A program made the position numbers and the translations under genes. 64,000 nucleotides of DNA from Pasteurellaceae bacterium Pebbles2 (GTDB taxonomy: Bacteria; Pseudomonadota; Gammaproteobacteria; Enterobacterales; Pasteurellaceae): positions 124,001-188,000 of the forward strand of contig LVZA01000001.1 in NCBI GenBank assembly GCA_023101505.1. Reading direction: 5' to 3'. Position 1 is the stretch's first letter. Each line of letters begins with the position of its first letter. Below, piece by piece: positions 1 to 9,271 of this stretch. The notes under the pieces were generated by a model. It worked only from the letters and a program-made list of their open reading frames with translations, ran no database searches and was not told the origin of the DNA.

Positions 1-1
1 C

Positions 2-460
2 GAGCCGAATTTATATCGGATTATTTTCAAATCAAGAAAAGCCGAAGCGGTCGAATTTCAAAACTGGGTATTTGAAGAAGTGTTACCGCAAATTCGCAAA
101 ACAGGATCTTATTCACAGGCACAGCAATTAGCCTTGCCCGAACCCGAGCCACAAATCAGCAAATCGCTCACCGAGCGTCAATGGCTACAATTCGCCAGCC
201 ACTGGTTTGCTTTGTACAATATGCTGGATTTAATGGCAGAAATCGAAGCCCCGCTCAAAGCTCTAGGCTCACGCTACGCCAGCACGGCATACACCCACGC
301 TCACGAATATGTGAACAGCCTTAGAATGATGAAACGCATACTTGAGCCAATGTTGGCGGAGTTCGACATCGACCCAAGCGAAGACGCACATATTCATCTC
401 GCACTCAAAACCTTGCGAAACTACCAAGTGAAAGGCTTGGCGAAAATCGCAAAAATCTAA
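2..460 (+). CDS. Phage antirepressor, Bro-N domain protein (5' truncated by window)
   Basis: The frame is open from base 2, so the start lies before the window. The first residues read EPNLYRIIFKSRKAEAVEF followed by a QNWVFEEVLPQIRKTG stretch, the typical C-terminal part of a Bro-N domain of phage antirepressors. A GTG at 80 is inside this domain and is not a real start. The remaining ~100 residues form a helical C-terminal region without a family I can name. Bro-N proteins bind DNA and many antagonise phage repressors. It is the first of a plus-strand run of element genes and is followed by a terminator at 478-503. Confidence 0.8.
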   Translation, partial: EPNLYRIIFKSRKAEAVEFQNWVFEEVLPQIRKTGSYSQAQQLALPEPEPQISKSLTERQWLQFASHWFALYNMLDLMAEIEAPLKALGSRYASTAYTHAHEYVNSLRMMKRILEPMLAEFDIDPSEDAHIHLALKTLRNYQVKGLAKIAKI

Positions 461-477
461 AAACTTAACAAAAACCA

Positions 478-503
478 ACCGCACTTTATTGTGCGGTTTT
501 TTA
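478..503 (+). terminator. Terminator after antirepressor, built around an uptake signal
   Basis: The stem accgcac/gtgcggt has a 6-nt loop and is followed by a T run. Its left arm is a minus-strand uptake signal core. It is the only uptake signal found in the phage element. Confidence 0.7.
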
Positions 504-517
504 TTGGGAATTTTACA

Positions 518-898
518 ATGATTTCACAACTAGACACTGAAGGCTATCTATGGATTGGCGGTAGGATTGGTGAATTTAGGCACACAAAAGACTGCAACGC
601 TCTTGTTCCGTTGCTTTACGTGATAAATTGGCGTTACAGCTATGATATGCGCAATATCCCCTTTACTTCCCCAATATCAGCCGAACAGCTCGCAAATGAG
701 CTAAATACCGCAAGAGATAATCTTGGTGCGTATTTTGAAAATGAAGATGGCGATTATGAAATCCCTGATGAAATATCCGAAGAGCAAGCAGAAGAAATCG
801 AAGAATTATTAGACACTTATGATAAAGCACTCGAACGTTGTATGTTTGCGTTAGATATTCCAGAAATCAAAAACTGTTTATTAGAAATGGAAGAATAA
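518..898 (+). CDS. Hypothetical acidic phage protein
   Basis: A 126-residue protein starting MISQLDTEGYLWIGGRIGEF. An upstream in-frame GTG at 491 lies inside the terminator hairpin, so ATG 518 is preferred. The N-terminal half is mixed; the C-terminal half is strongly acidic (around residues 70-105, including a run like EDGDYEIPDEISEEQAEEIE). No family is recognised. The next gene starts 3 bases after its stop. Strong negative charge in a phage early gene can mean DNA mimicry, but that is only a guess here. Confidence 0.6.
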   Translation: MISQLDTEGYLWIGGRIGEFRHTKDCNALVPLLYVINWRYSYDMRNIPFTSPISAEQLANELNTARDNLGAYFENEDGDYEIPDEISEEQAEEIEELLDTYDKALERCMFALDIPEIKNCLLEMEE

Positions 899-900
899 AA

Positions 901-1254
901 ATGAACGAACCCAAAATCCCTATCCCCTACTCTGAATTTCACGAATTTATTATTGATGCAACACGCTACCGAATGGAACGACACAGCTACAAAGTTCTCA
1001 CTGGCGTTGAAATGATTAAAAAATACTGGGGATTACTCACCATTGGCACAAAAGATATCATTAAATCAGATGTTGAAAATTTTGTTCAAGAATGTGCTGA
1101 TTGGGAGCTAAGCGAATTTAACCGCCACAATTACCGTGTGTGGAAAAAACTGCTCGCCTGGATTAAAGCCCAACACCACCACCCAAAACCACATCAAAGT
1201 TATATCGAATTACCCATAGTTAGTCAGGAGAAAGTCAATGCTAAAAAGAATTAA
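901..1254 (+). CDS. Hypothetical phage protein
   Basis: A 117-residue soluble protein starting MNEPKIPIPYSEFHEF. An open frame extends upstream to 838 inside the previous gene, but ATG 901 directly after the previous stop fits better. It is rich in aromatic and basic residues in the middle and ends in a low-complexity tail with several His and Pro. No membrane segment, signal peptide or recognised domain. It overlaps the next start by 17 bases, so the two are probably translated from one message. Confidence 0.55.
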   Translation: MNEPKIPIPYSEFHEFIIDATRYRMERHSYKVLTGVEMIKKYWGLLTIGTKDIIKSDVENFVQECADWELSEFNRHNYRVWKKLLAWIKAQHHHPKPHQSYIELPIVSQEKVNAKKN

Positions 1255-1480
1255 ACAATGGTTTAGCAAATCCAAAGCAGAATTGTTTGCCGAATTGGAA
1301 AAAGTTCAAAGACAGATGAAAATAGAAGAAGCTGAAGCAATATTATATAAAGCTATATGCAATGAGCAGAAAAAGAAAATCGACGGATTACAAACCGTCA
1401 TTAAAAACCAAGCTAACGACATTGTAAAACTTAAGAAAAAACAACCGCAGTTTAAACGTAAGAAAGGGGGCAAAAAATGA
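1238..1480 (+). CDS. Small basic coiled-coil phage protein
   Basis: An 80-residue protein starting MLKRIKQWFSKSKAELF, with ribosome site CAGGAG 8 bases before ATG 1238. It has a long predicted coiled coil (about residues 12-65, with regular Leu/Ile/Ala spacing) and a Lys-rich tail. Its stop overlaps the next ATG (ATGA, 1477-1480), typical of translational coupling. Function unknown. Confidence 0.55.
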   Translation: MLKRIKQWFSKSKAELFAELEKVQRQMKIEEAEAILYKAICNEQKKKIDGLQTVIKNQANDIVKLKKKQPQFKRKKGGKK

Positions 1481-2064
1481 AATTATTTAATCCTGAAATA
1501 CCACGACCAACATTAGACAATGATGAGCTACGCCGTGAGTTTTTGATAGGTTGGCTTAAAACTTATTATGCTGACGAGCTAAACGAATGGTATGACGACG
1601 GTGATGCTATCGCAGATGACGATATTGTTAATATTGACTATTTTAAAGATCTAGATGAGAAATATTACCTTTGGAGTGATGGAGAAGGATTGATGGAAAA
1701 CCTGATTAGATATGATGGCTGGCATATGTCTGACTGGGAAAATATTCAATCCTTAGATTTCGATAGTAGAGACTTTCTTCAAGCTAAAGTCGAAGAATGG
1801 ATTAGAACAAATAACTATTCTTGCCCATTTAAAGAAGGCGATAAGGTTAAATATCGTAATGAAATAGGTACTATTCAGCCAATTACAGAAGATTATGAAA
1901 TTAGAAATTATACCAACCAAGGAAAATCTATTGTTCAATTCCCTAAACATATCGCTGAAAATGAGCAACTGGCAAAAAATGGGCATTCAGGTTATGTTAA
2001 AGGGCAAATTATAGAATGGGAAAAGTTGGAGTTAGTTGATGAGTGTGAACCTAGTGAAAGCTAG
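1477..2064 (+). CDS. Hypothetical phage protein, acidic N-terminus
   Basis: A 195-residue protein starting MKLFNPEIPRPTLDNDELRR. Residues ~30-75 are very acidic and aromatic (runs such as YDDGDAIADDDIVNIDYF). Residues ~118-190 look like a small beta-barrel (FKEGDKVKYRNEIGTI), the kind of segment found in SH3- or KOW-like folds. No named family recognised. It is coupled to the preceding gene through ATGA and its stop lies inside a terminator stem. Confidence 0.55.
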   Translation: MKLFNPEIPRPTLDNDELRREFLIGWLKTYYADELNEWYDDGDAIADDDIVNIDYFKDLDEKYYLWSDGEGLMENLIRYDGWHMSDWENIQSLDFDSRDFLQAKVEEWIRTNNYSCPFKEGDKVKYRNEIGTIQPITEDYEIRNYTNQGKSIVQFPKHIAENEQLAKNGHSGYVKGQIIEWEKLELVDECEPSES

Positions 2065-2072
2065 GTTTTTTA
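2048..2072 (+). terminator. Terminator upstream of the phase-variable methyltransferase
   Basis: Stem aacctag/ctaggtt with a 6-nt loop (2055-2060) and a T run. It includes the stop codon of the previous gene, so the methyltransferase probably has limited read-through or its own promoter. Confidence 0.65.
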
Positions 2073-2085
2073 TTAGGTGAAAAAA

Positions 2086-2893
<808 letters not shown>

Positions 2894-2906
2894 TAGAAAT
2901 ATATCG

Positions 2907-2932
2907 ACCGTACTTTTTAGATACGGTTTTTT
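2907..2932 (+). terminator. Probable terminator after the methyltransferase
   Basis: Stem accgta/tacggt, 9-nt loop, then a T run. Short stem, so moderately supported. Confidence 0.5.
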
Positions 2933-2944
2933 ATTGGAGTAGAT

Positions 2945-3169
2945 ATGGAGCAAGCAGAAAAAATCGTTATTATCCCAGCCAAAACAATGCCAATTACAAA
3001 ATATTGTGAAGTGTTTGGATTGAAATTAGAACAAATTAACCGCCGGTTACAGCGTGGTATTTGGCAAGAAAATGTACATATACTCAAAGTTGACGGTTGT
3101 AAAGAAAGATTGGTCGATTTAGAAGAGGTTGACAGATGGGCGAGAAAAAACAAAATCCACGTGGTGTAA
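2945..3169 (+). CDS. xis: Excisionase-like DNA-binding protein
   Basis: A 74-residue protein starting MEQAEKIVIIPAKTMPITKY. A winged-helix type helix-turn-helix (about residues 17-40) is followed by a strand and a LEEVDRWAR helix, as in small phage excisionases (the DUF1233-type putative excisionases). It overlaps the integrase start by 34 bases, the usual arrangement for xis-int. It would direct the integrase toward excision. The start has ribosome site TTGGAG just upstream. Confidence 0.75.
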   Translation: MEQAEKIVIIPAKTMPITKYCEVFGLKLEQINRRLQRGIWQENVHILKVDGCKERLVDLEEVDRWARKNKIHVV

Positions 3170-4287
3170 CAATTCGCAAACATAAATCTAGCGAAACGAT
3201 CAATATTACATTCACGTTTAAAGGGGTTAGATGTCGTGAACCCCTTTCATTACCAGTAACTCAAACTAATATTAATTATGCTGCAAGATTATTAGGGGAA
3301 ATTCAAAATAAAATTGAACGTAACACATTTCATTATGCTGATTATTTCCCAACTTCATCAAAATTAAAGATTTTTGGAAAAATCATTGAAGGCGTTACAG
3401 TTAAATATTATTTAGATGATTACCTAAAAAATTGCATATCTCGTAAATTATCACCATCAACGATTAATGGTTATGGAAAAATAATTACTGAATTATCGCA
3501 TTTTCATAATGTTACCGTATCACAACTTACTCCAGCAATGGTAAAAAATTGGATAAAACAGCAAAATTGTAAAGCCAAAACAGTACGCAATAAACTGTCC
3601 GTGCTACGCTCTGCATTAGATGAAGCTATAACCGATGGTGTAATCCAATTCAACCCAGTCTCACTGGTAACTATTGCTCGATACATTGAGAAAAAAGACA
3701 CTTCATCACAAAATGAATATCTAATAGATCCTTTTGCACCAAATGAAGTAGCTCTAATTCTTGAGCATTGCCAACACATACAACATCGCAATCTATTTCA
3801 GTTTGCTTTTCATACTGGTTTGCGTAGCTCAGAATTATGTGCTTTAAAATGGGTTGATATTGATTTTGAAGAACGCACCGCTTATATTCAGCACGCTAAA
3901 GTTATTGGCATAATGAAAGGCACTAAAACAAAATCAGGCACTCGTTTAGTCGAATTAGATGACATGGCATTAAGTGTTTTGCAAGAACAGAAAGAATTAT
4001 CTGAACAATCTGATTTTATCTTTCTTAACCCCAAAGGACGCAAACCTTGGAATGATGCCAGCCAAATTAGGAAAAGTGCTTGGATACCTGCTATCAAAGA
4101 AAGTGGCGTAAGATATAGAAACCCATATCAAACAAGACATACTTTTGCTACAATGCATATTAGCATAGGCTGTAACTTATTTTGGCTTGCTCAACAAATG
4201 GGGCATAAAGGCTTGGAAATGATTTATCGCAATTATGGAGCATATTTAAAAGAATATGAAAATCAAACGAAAAAGAGCCGTATTTGA
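3136..4287 (+). CDS. int: Tyrosine-recombinase integrase
   Basis: A 383-residue site-specific recombinase. The N-terminal part (about 1-65) resembles an arm-type DNA-binding domain and about 80-175 is the SAM-like core-binding domain. The catalytic domain follows, with the first Arg in HTGLRSSELCALKW (near residue 232), a Lys in GTKTKSGTR, R in YQTRHTFA (near 334), H in QMGHKG and the nucleophile Tyr in the YRNYG segment (near 367). It appears intact. It lies next to the ssrA-derived attachment site (64 bases from stop to the repeat), which is the probable target. It overlaps the excisionase gene. Confidence 0.92.
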   Translation: MGEKKQNPRGVTIRKHKSSETINITFTFKGVRCREPLSLPVTQTNINYAARLLGEIQNKIERNTFHYADYFPTSSKLKIFGKIIEGVTVKYYLDDYLKNCISRKLSPSTINGYGKIITELSHFHNVTVSQLTPAMVKNWIKQQNCKAKTVRNKLSVLRSALDEAITDGVIQFNPVSLVTIARYIEKKDTSSQNEYLIDPFAPNEVALILEHCQHIQHRNLFQFAFHTGLRSSELCALKWVDIDFEERTAYIQHAKVIGIMKGTKTKSGTRLVELDDMALSVLQEQKELSEQSDFIFLNPKGRKPWNDASQIRKSAWIPAIKESGVRYRNPYQTRHTFATMHISIGCNLFWLAQQMGHKGLEMIYRNYGAYLKEYENQTKKSRI

Positions 4288-4350
4288 TCCGCAGAAAAAC
4301 AATTCTTTAAACATATCCAATAAAATCAATAGATTATTATCACTTCTTTT

Positions 4351-4378
4351 TCGGGTTCAACTCCCGCCAGCTCCACCA
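4351..4378 (+). other. Attachment site: 3' end of ssrA (tmRNA)
   Basis: The 28 bases from TCGGGTTCAACTCCCGCC to CTCCACCA match the T-arm, acceptor stem and CCA of bacterial tmRNA. The tmRNA body is absent upstream, where the integrase gene lies instead. This is therefore the duplicated core of an element that integrates into ssrA; the complete gene should be at the other end of the element, left of the window. Confidence 0.85.
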
Positions 4379-4655
4379 ATTTTAATATAACTGAAACATA
4401 ACAACGGTTATAAAATCAATAAGTTATAATATTAGGCGTTTATTTAATATAACCAAAATATAACTTAAAATGATCCGTATATGATCCGTGAGTTATCATT
4501 CCAAAACAAAAGGCGGATCACTCCGCCTTGTTTCTCATTACCCCGTACACCCACAATCTGTAATGATCTAACTTTTTACAACAATTCAAAGGCAGTTTTG
4601 ATACACTCTTGAACAAACAGAAAGGAAACATTACAGGATCTGTGGGGCAAGTTTA
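4379..4655. other. Element-chromosome junction region with direct repeats and a hairpin
   Basis: No gene seen. The sequence tttaatataac is repeated at 4381-4391 and 4443-4453. A 20-base block starting taaaatcaat at 4321 recurs imperfectly at 4411 on the other side of the attachment core. TGATCCG occurs at the integrase stop (4285) and twice near 4470-4485. A perfect hairpin aaggcgga/tccgcctt (4510-4529, TCAC loop) may end ssrA transcription. The repeats could be integrase arm sites or traces of an earlier insertion. Confidence 0.5.
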
Positions 4656-5582
4656 TTAAAACAACTGATGATACTTAACCAACTCCGCTTTACTTAACGA
4701 AAACACGCCTAGTCCGCCGTTTTTAAATTCAATCCAATTAAACGGCACTTCGGGGTAAAGGCGTTCAAGGTGAATCATTGAATTGCCCACTTCGCAAATT
4801 AATACGCCATTTTCTTTTAAAAAGTGCGGTGCATTTTTTAGGATTTTTTTCACGAGATCTAAGCCGTCTTCTCCTGCAGCCAATGCCATTTCAGGTTCGT
4901 GTTGAAATTCTTCGGGCATTGTGTCGATGTCTTCCTGATCAACATAGGGCGGATTGGTTACGATAAGATCGTACTGATCTTGCGGCACTTGTTCAAATAA
5001 ATCCGATTGTATCGGAATAACTCGCCCTAGCATTCCGTGGCGTTCAATGTTGTATTCTGCCACGTCTAAAGCATCAGGAGAAAGATCCACCGCATCAACT
5101 TCCGCTTCGGGGAAACGATCCGCACAGGCAATCGCAATGCAACCGCTCCCCGTACACATATCTAAAATGCGTGTAGGTTCGTGCTGAATAAAATCAGCAA
5201 AGCCATTTTGAATTAGCTCTCCAATCGGCGAACGTGGAATTAATACTCGTTCGTCCACATAAAACGGTAAGCCACAAAACCACGAGCTGTTCACCAAATA
5301 AGGGGTCGGAATGCGTTTTTCTACTCGAGCCACCGCCAATTCGATAATATGTTGTTTCTCGTCTAAGGTTAGGCGAGAATCGTATAAATCTGTCGGCACA
5401 TCAAGGGGCAAATTCAAACTGGTTAGCACCAATAATGCGGCTTCGTCCCACGCATTATCTAACCCGTGTCCGTAAAAAATATCTTCACGATTAAATGTGC
5501 TATAAACCCAGCGTAAATAATCTTTAATCGTGTGTAAATCGTTAGTAATGGCGTTCTGTTCAGATTGTGCTGAAAAAGTCAT
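4656..5582 (-). CDS. prmB: Ribosomal protein L3 N5-glutamine methyltransferase PrmB
   Basis: 308 residues, normal length. It methylates a glutamine of ribosomal protein uL3 with S-adenosylmethionine. The Rossmann motif reads [14 protein letters not shown] (about residues 140-153). The catalytic NPPY motif follows as [12 protein letters not shown], as in all PrmA/B/C-type glutamine methyltransferases. The extended PrmB-type N-terminus ([10 protein letters not shown]) separates it from PrmC. It is the first chromosomal gene after the phage element and is divergent from smrB (53 bases apart). One uptake signal lies inside it near 4822. Confidence 0.92.
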   Translation of the reverse strand: MTFSAQSEQNAITNDLHTIKDYLRWVYSTFNREDIFYGHGLDNAWDEAALLVLTSLNLPLDVPTDLYDSRLTLDEKQHIIELAVARVEKRIPTPYLVNSSWFCGLPFYVDERVLIPRSPIGELIQNGFADFIQHEPTRILDMCTGSGCIAIACADRFPEAEVDAVDLSPDALDVAEYNIERHGMLGRVIPIQSDLFEQVPQDQYDLIVTNPPYVDQEDIDTMPEEFQHEPEMALAAGEDGLDLVKKILKNAPHFLKENGVLICEVGNSMIHLERLYPEVPFNWIEFKNGGLGVFSLSKAELVKYHQLF

Positions 5583-5635
5583 TCGTTTCTCTTTAATTGC
5601 TTATGGTAAAATTAAAACATAGTATATAGAAATTT

Positions 5636-6187
5636 ATGAAAACTAGGAATGAAAGAATGTCGGAAGATGACGATTTAGATGATTTTGCGCTGTTTCGTAG
5701 CGAAATTAAGGGAGCAAAAGCCTTAAAACAGGATACCTTTGTGCCGCCACGTAGCAAAACGCAGTTAAAGTCGCAATTAGCCAAAAAGGAAGCATTAAAG
5801 AATTTGCGTGAGAAAGAAGATACGCTTTTTTACTTTTCTGATGAATATGAGCCGTTGTTAAATGATGAAAGTGCGGTGAAATATTTGCGAGAAAATGAAG
5901 ACAGCTATTTGCTCAAGCAACTTCGTCGTGGTGATTTTTCGCCTGAACTTTTTTTGGATTTGCACGGTTTAACCCGAGAGCAAGCCAAAATGGAACTCGC
6001 CAGTCTAATTCAAGCCTGTGAAAATGAAAATATTTTTTGTGCCAGCATTATGACAGGTTACGGCACTTTTACCTTAAAAAAGCAAATTCCACGTTGGCTA
6101 GTGCAACACCCGAAAATTCGTGCCTTACATCAAGCCCCTAAAGAATGGGGCGGCGATGCGGCGATTTTGATTTTAGTCGATGTGTAA
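5636..6187 (+). CDS. smrB: SmrB ribosome-rescue endonuclease (Smr domain)
   Basis: 183 residues from ATG 5636; ATG 5657 (MSEDDD) is an alternative start. SmrB cleaves mRNA at collided ribosomes. The Smr domain is in the C-terminal half and carries the DLHG motif (SPELFLDLHGLTREQAK) and the end motif HQAPKEWGGDAAILILV. The second conserved motif, HGHGK in E. coli as I recall it, reads TGYGT here, so the His is missing. The N-terminal ribosome-binding helix region is present (DDDLDDFALF). Convergent with fabA across a shared terminator. Confidence 0.88.
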   Translation: MKTRNERMSEDDDLDDFALFRSEIKGAKALKQDTFVPPRSKTQLKSQLAKKEALKNLREKEDTLFYFSDEYEPLLNDESAVKYLRENEDSYLLKQLRRGDFSPELFLDLHGLTREQAKMELASLIQACENENIFCASIMTGYGTFTLKKQIPRWLVQHPKIRALHQAPKEWGGDAAILILVDV

Positions 6188-6196
6188 AAAGAAAAA

Positions 6197-6219
6197 AGCC
6201 CAATGCAACACATTGGGCT
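6197..6219. terminator. Bidirectional terminator between smrB and fabA
   Basis: Perfect 9-bp stem agcccaatg/cattgggct with 5-nt loop. The T run is on the minus strand, so it mainly ends fabA. Confidence 0.85.
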
Positions 6220-6236
6220 ATTTGAGAGATGATTGA

Positions 6237-6767
6237 TTAAAACGTTGACGTATCTTTGAATAAGCCGACTTTTAAATCTGTTGCGGTGTAAATGACACGT
6301 CCGTCCACTTCCACTTCGCCGTCAGCCACACCCATAATTAATTTGCGATTAATCACCCGTTTAAAATGAATTCGATAAGTTACTTTTTTCGCCGTTGGCA
6401 ACACTTGTCCTGTAAATTTGACTTCGCCTACGCCTAAAGCACGACCTTTGCCCTCACCGCCAATCCAGCCAAGATAAAAACCGACTAATTGCCACATTGC
6501 ATCTAAACCTAAGCAACCCGGCATTACAGGATCGCCAATAAAATGACAATCGAAAAAGAATAAGTCAGGGCGAATATCCAACTCCGCTTCCACATAGCCT
6601 TTTTCAAACAAACCGCCTGTTTCGTTCATTTCAGTGATGCGATCCATCATCAACATCGTCGGTGCTGGAAGTTGTGGTCCTTTCGCACCGAATAATTCGC
6701 CACGTCCTGAAGCTAATAAATCTTCGTAGTCGTAGGCATTTTTTTTAGGAGTACAAGCGTTAGTCAT
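6237..6767 (-). CDS. fabA: 3-hydroxydecanoyl-ACP dehydratase/isomerase FabA
   Basis: 176 residues from the ATG at 6767 ([12 protein letters not shown]). An open frame runs 8 codons further up, but the ribosome site AAAGAGA sits just before 6767. FabA dehydrates 3-hydroxydecanoyl-ACP and isomerises the product to the cis-3 form, the branch point to unsaturated fatty acids. The active-site His is in [14 protein letters not shown] and the Asp in GLDAMWQ, both intact. It follows lonH and matP, the same neighbourhood as in E. coli. Confidence 0.95.
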   Translation of the reverse strand: MTNACTPKKNAYDYEDLLASGRGELFGAKGPQLPAPTMLMMDRITEMNETGGLFEKGYVEAELDIRPDLFFFDCHFIGDPVMPGCLGLDAMWQLVGFYLGWIGGEGKGRALGVGEVKFTGQVLPTAKKVTYRIHFKRVINRKLIMGVADGEVEVDGRVIYTATDLKVGLFKDTSTF

Positions 6768-6882
6768 TTTTTTCTCTTTAAAATTAGTCAAATTTCAATA
6801 GGATTATTGAATGTCTGTATATTAACAGAGTTAATTTTAAAAAGATACAGCTAACACTTGTTCGCTAAACAGTTCCGATCAG

Positions 6883-8658
6883 TTATTTTTTAGCGAACCA
6901 TTTTGCCCAAAATGGCGGCGTTTGATGCTGTTCAGCATACAACTCTACTCGCTTCAAAATGCTTTGTGCGATAGATGTTTTTGCACTTTCATTATTTTCT
7001 TCGCTGATTAATGGACGATCAAATAAAATCTCACAAGCATCAAAAATGTCGTTGACCAACCAAATAGAAAATTGCTGATTTTTCACCGCACTTACTACTT
7101 CATCACTTAACGAAAGCTGGTGAACACAGGCTTCAGGCAAGATAACGCCTTGTTTTCCTGTCAGCCCACGGCGTTGACAAATGGTGAAAAAACCTTCGAT
7201 TTTATCGTTCACTCCCCCAACAGCGTGTACATTGCCAAATTGATCTATCGCCCCTGTTACGGCTATCGACTGAGGAATAGGTAAATCAGATAATGCACTG
7301 GTTAAAGCTAAAAAAGCGGCTAAAGAAGCACTATCGCCGTCAATTTCGCCATAAGATTGCTCAAAAACTAACGAAGCGGAAAAAGGTAATTGCGATGGCA
7401 AATCTAAAATACTGGCTAAACAATTTTCAGCAATCATCATTCCTTTGCCGTGAATATTGCCTGCCAACTCACTTTTTCTTTCAATATCAATCACTTCCCC
7501 ATCACCAAATTGTACAATACAACTGATGCGAGCAGGTTCACCAAAAGACATTGGCGTGCCAGCAAATTCCACTACGGATAATCCGTTAATTTGTCCGACC
7601 ATTTCGCCATCGGTTTCAACGTAAATTTGACCATTTAAAATATCAGCGTACGCCTGTTCTCGTAAAAAGCCTTGTTTCGCCTGTTTTTGTTGAAAAAATT
7701 GCGAAAAATCCACCGCACTTAGGGCATTTTTTTCTTTCGCAATCACCGAAACTTCACTCAAAATACCTTTTAAAATCAATGGAGAAGCATTAATTAATGC
7801 CCGATTTTCGCTTTCTCTAACCAAATATTGATACAGTTTTTCTACGCTTCCATTCATCAACGCAGGAAATTGGTGTTGTACGGCAAAGGTCTGCACATAA
7901 TGTTGCCACTGTTGCTGTTGCTCGTCTTCTTGCACAGAAACATAGCTTTCAATCTCGGCATAATCCGCAAAATGATACAGCTCCGTTTCAAGCTCGCTAA
8001 ATGCGGCTAAGGCTTCTCGATTGCCAAGTAAAATCACTTTTAATGACAAATCATAGCTCGGAATTTCGCACGGCAAGGCTTTGAAGGGGTGGGCTGAATA
8101 CCAGTCAAATCGGCGATGTAACAAAATATGCTTTAAACGTTCCCAGCAATCATATTGTGCTAATAGTGCTTCCACGCTCAAAATTAATACGCCATTATTT
8201 AGCTGCTGCACTAAGCCTGCGTTGAGTTGAATGTCGTGCGAACTCGGGTGAATGCGAACCGAACCAAACAAGTGGCTTTGATCAAAATATAACGCACTTG
8301 CCACGGTTTTCTTCGCTGCAAAATTGTCTTCAACAGATTGGGCAGGCTCGGCATACACTCTCGGGAACGAAAAACTATCCGCCTGCTCCACAATATACTG
8401 CACGCCAGACAGCGAAAGTTCTGGCTGTTGTGATTTAATCCAATTTTCCACCGCACTTGCGTATTCGCTCTGATCGTCCGCTTTCAATACCAGCAAACTG
8501 CGGTGCGAATTTTGCAAGAATTGCGTTATCGCCGTACAGGCTTTGGGCTGTAAATCCAAAAAATTTACCACAGAAAGGGGCTGTTGTTCAGTCGTTGCTA
8601 AGCTAGGTTGTAGCATCGTCCAATCTAATTTGGCTTTATCTTGTTCAGATGAAATCAC
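6883..8658 (-). CDS. lonH: Lon-related ATP-dependent-type protease LonH/YcbZ
   Basis: About 591 residues from GTG 8658 (VISSEQDKAK), which has AAGAGAA upstream; the frame is open to 8712 but those codons lie in the probable leader. The C-terminal Lon protease domain has the Ser of the Ser-Lys dyad in GEIDGDSASLAAFLAL and the Lys in GGVNDKIEGFF. No clear AAA+ Walker A is seen in the N-terminal part, as is usual in this divergent group. The substrate is unknown. It lies between fabA and the divergent matP, as in enterobacteria. Confidence 0.88.
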   Translation of the reverse strand: MISSEQDKAKLDWTMLQPSLATTEQQPLSVVNFLDLQPKACTAITQFLQNSHRSLLVLKADDQSEYASAVENWIKSQQPELSLSGVQYIVEQADSFSFPRVYAEPAQSVEDNFAAKKTVASALYFDQSHLFGSVRIHPSSHDIQLNAGLVQQLNNGVLILSVEALLAQYDCWERLKHILLHRRFDWYSAHPFKALPCEIPSYDLSLKVILLGNREALAAFSELETELYHFADYAEIESYVSVQEDEQQQQWQHYVQTFAVQHQFPALMNGSVEKLYQYLVRESENRALINASPLILKGILSEVSVIAKEKNALSAVDFSQFFQQKQAKQGFLREQAYADILNGQIYVETDGEMVGQINGLSVVEFAGTPMSFGEPARISCIVQFGDGEVIDIERKSELAGNIHGKGMMIAENCLASILDLPSQLPFSASLVFEQSYGEIDGDSASLAAFLALTSALSDLPIPQSIAVTGAIDQFGNVHAVGGVNDKIEGFFTICQRRGLTGKQGVILPEACVHQLSLSDEVVSAVKNQQFSIWLVNDIFDACEILFDRPLISEENNESAKTSIAQSILKRVELYAEQHQTPPFWAKWFAKK

Positions 8659-8793
8659 GCATTTTTCTCTTATCAAATAAAATAATATGTGCATTATCGC
8701 ACACTTCCACAAAATTCTTAAAATCTGCTAGTAAAAAAAATAAAAAAAGCATATATTATGTTTAGTTACAAGGTAACTGAATAAGAGAAAATA

Positions 8794-9240
8794 ATGAAAT
8801 ATCAGAAACTTGAAAATCAGGAAGCCCATTGGAAATGGACTTATCTCACCAAAAAACAGCGTGATGGTGAAAATGTAACACGTTATACCGAAAGAAGTTT
8901 GGCTGAAGACAAAGTAAAACAGCTCATCGCTTGCCAAAATCAGCCTGCGGAAATTGAAGCGTGGATTAACGAGCATTTGGCGGAAGATTTAGTGGTGAAA
9001 TTAGATCAAGCCATTCGAGCTCGTCGCAAGCGTTTTTTTAATGCCGAAAAGCAACACACGAAGAAAAAATCTATTGATTTGGAATATGCGGTTTGGCAAC
9101 GCCTTTCACGCTACTCTCGCAAAATGAATATGACCCTTTCGCAAACCATTTCTTATATGATTGACGAACGAGAAACCAAAGCCTTATACGCCAACCAAGT
9201 CAATGCAATGAAAGAAAGTTTGAAAGATTTGTTGAAATAA
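8794..9240 (+). CDS. matP: Macrodomain Ter protein MatP
   Basis: 148 residues, normal size. MatP binds matS sites and organises the replication terminus region during division. The N-terminal helical part starts MKYQKLENQEAHWKWTYL. The C-terminal ribbon-helix-helix domain contains SIDLEYAVWQRLSRYSRKMN and a final helix that tetramerises the protein. Divergent from lonH (135 bases), with a promoter region between them. A strong terminator follows. Confidence 0.95.
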   Translation: MKYQKLENQEAHWKWTYLTKKQRDGENVTRYTERSLAEDKVKQLIACQNQPAEIEAWINEHLAEDLVVKLDQAIRARRKRFFNAEKQHTKKKSIDLEYAVWQRLSRYSRKMNMTLSQTISYMIDERETKALYANQVNAMKESLKDLLK

Positions 9241-9242
9241 AA

Positions 9243-9266
9243 AACTTCCCTCGGGAAGTTTTTTTA
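9243..9266. terminator. Terminator between matP and the LysE-type exporter gene
   Basis: Stem aacttcc/ggaagtt with a CTCG loop and long T run on the plus strand; A run on the left makes it work both ways. Confidence 0.85.
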
Positions 9267-9271
9267 TTTTG

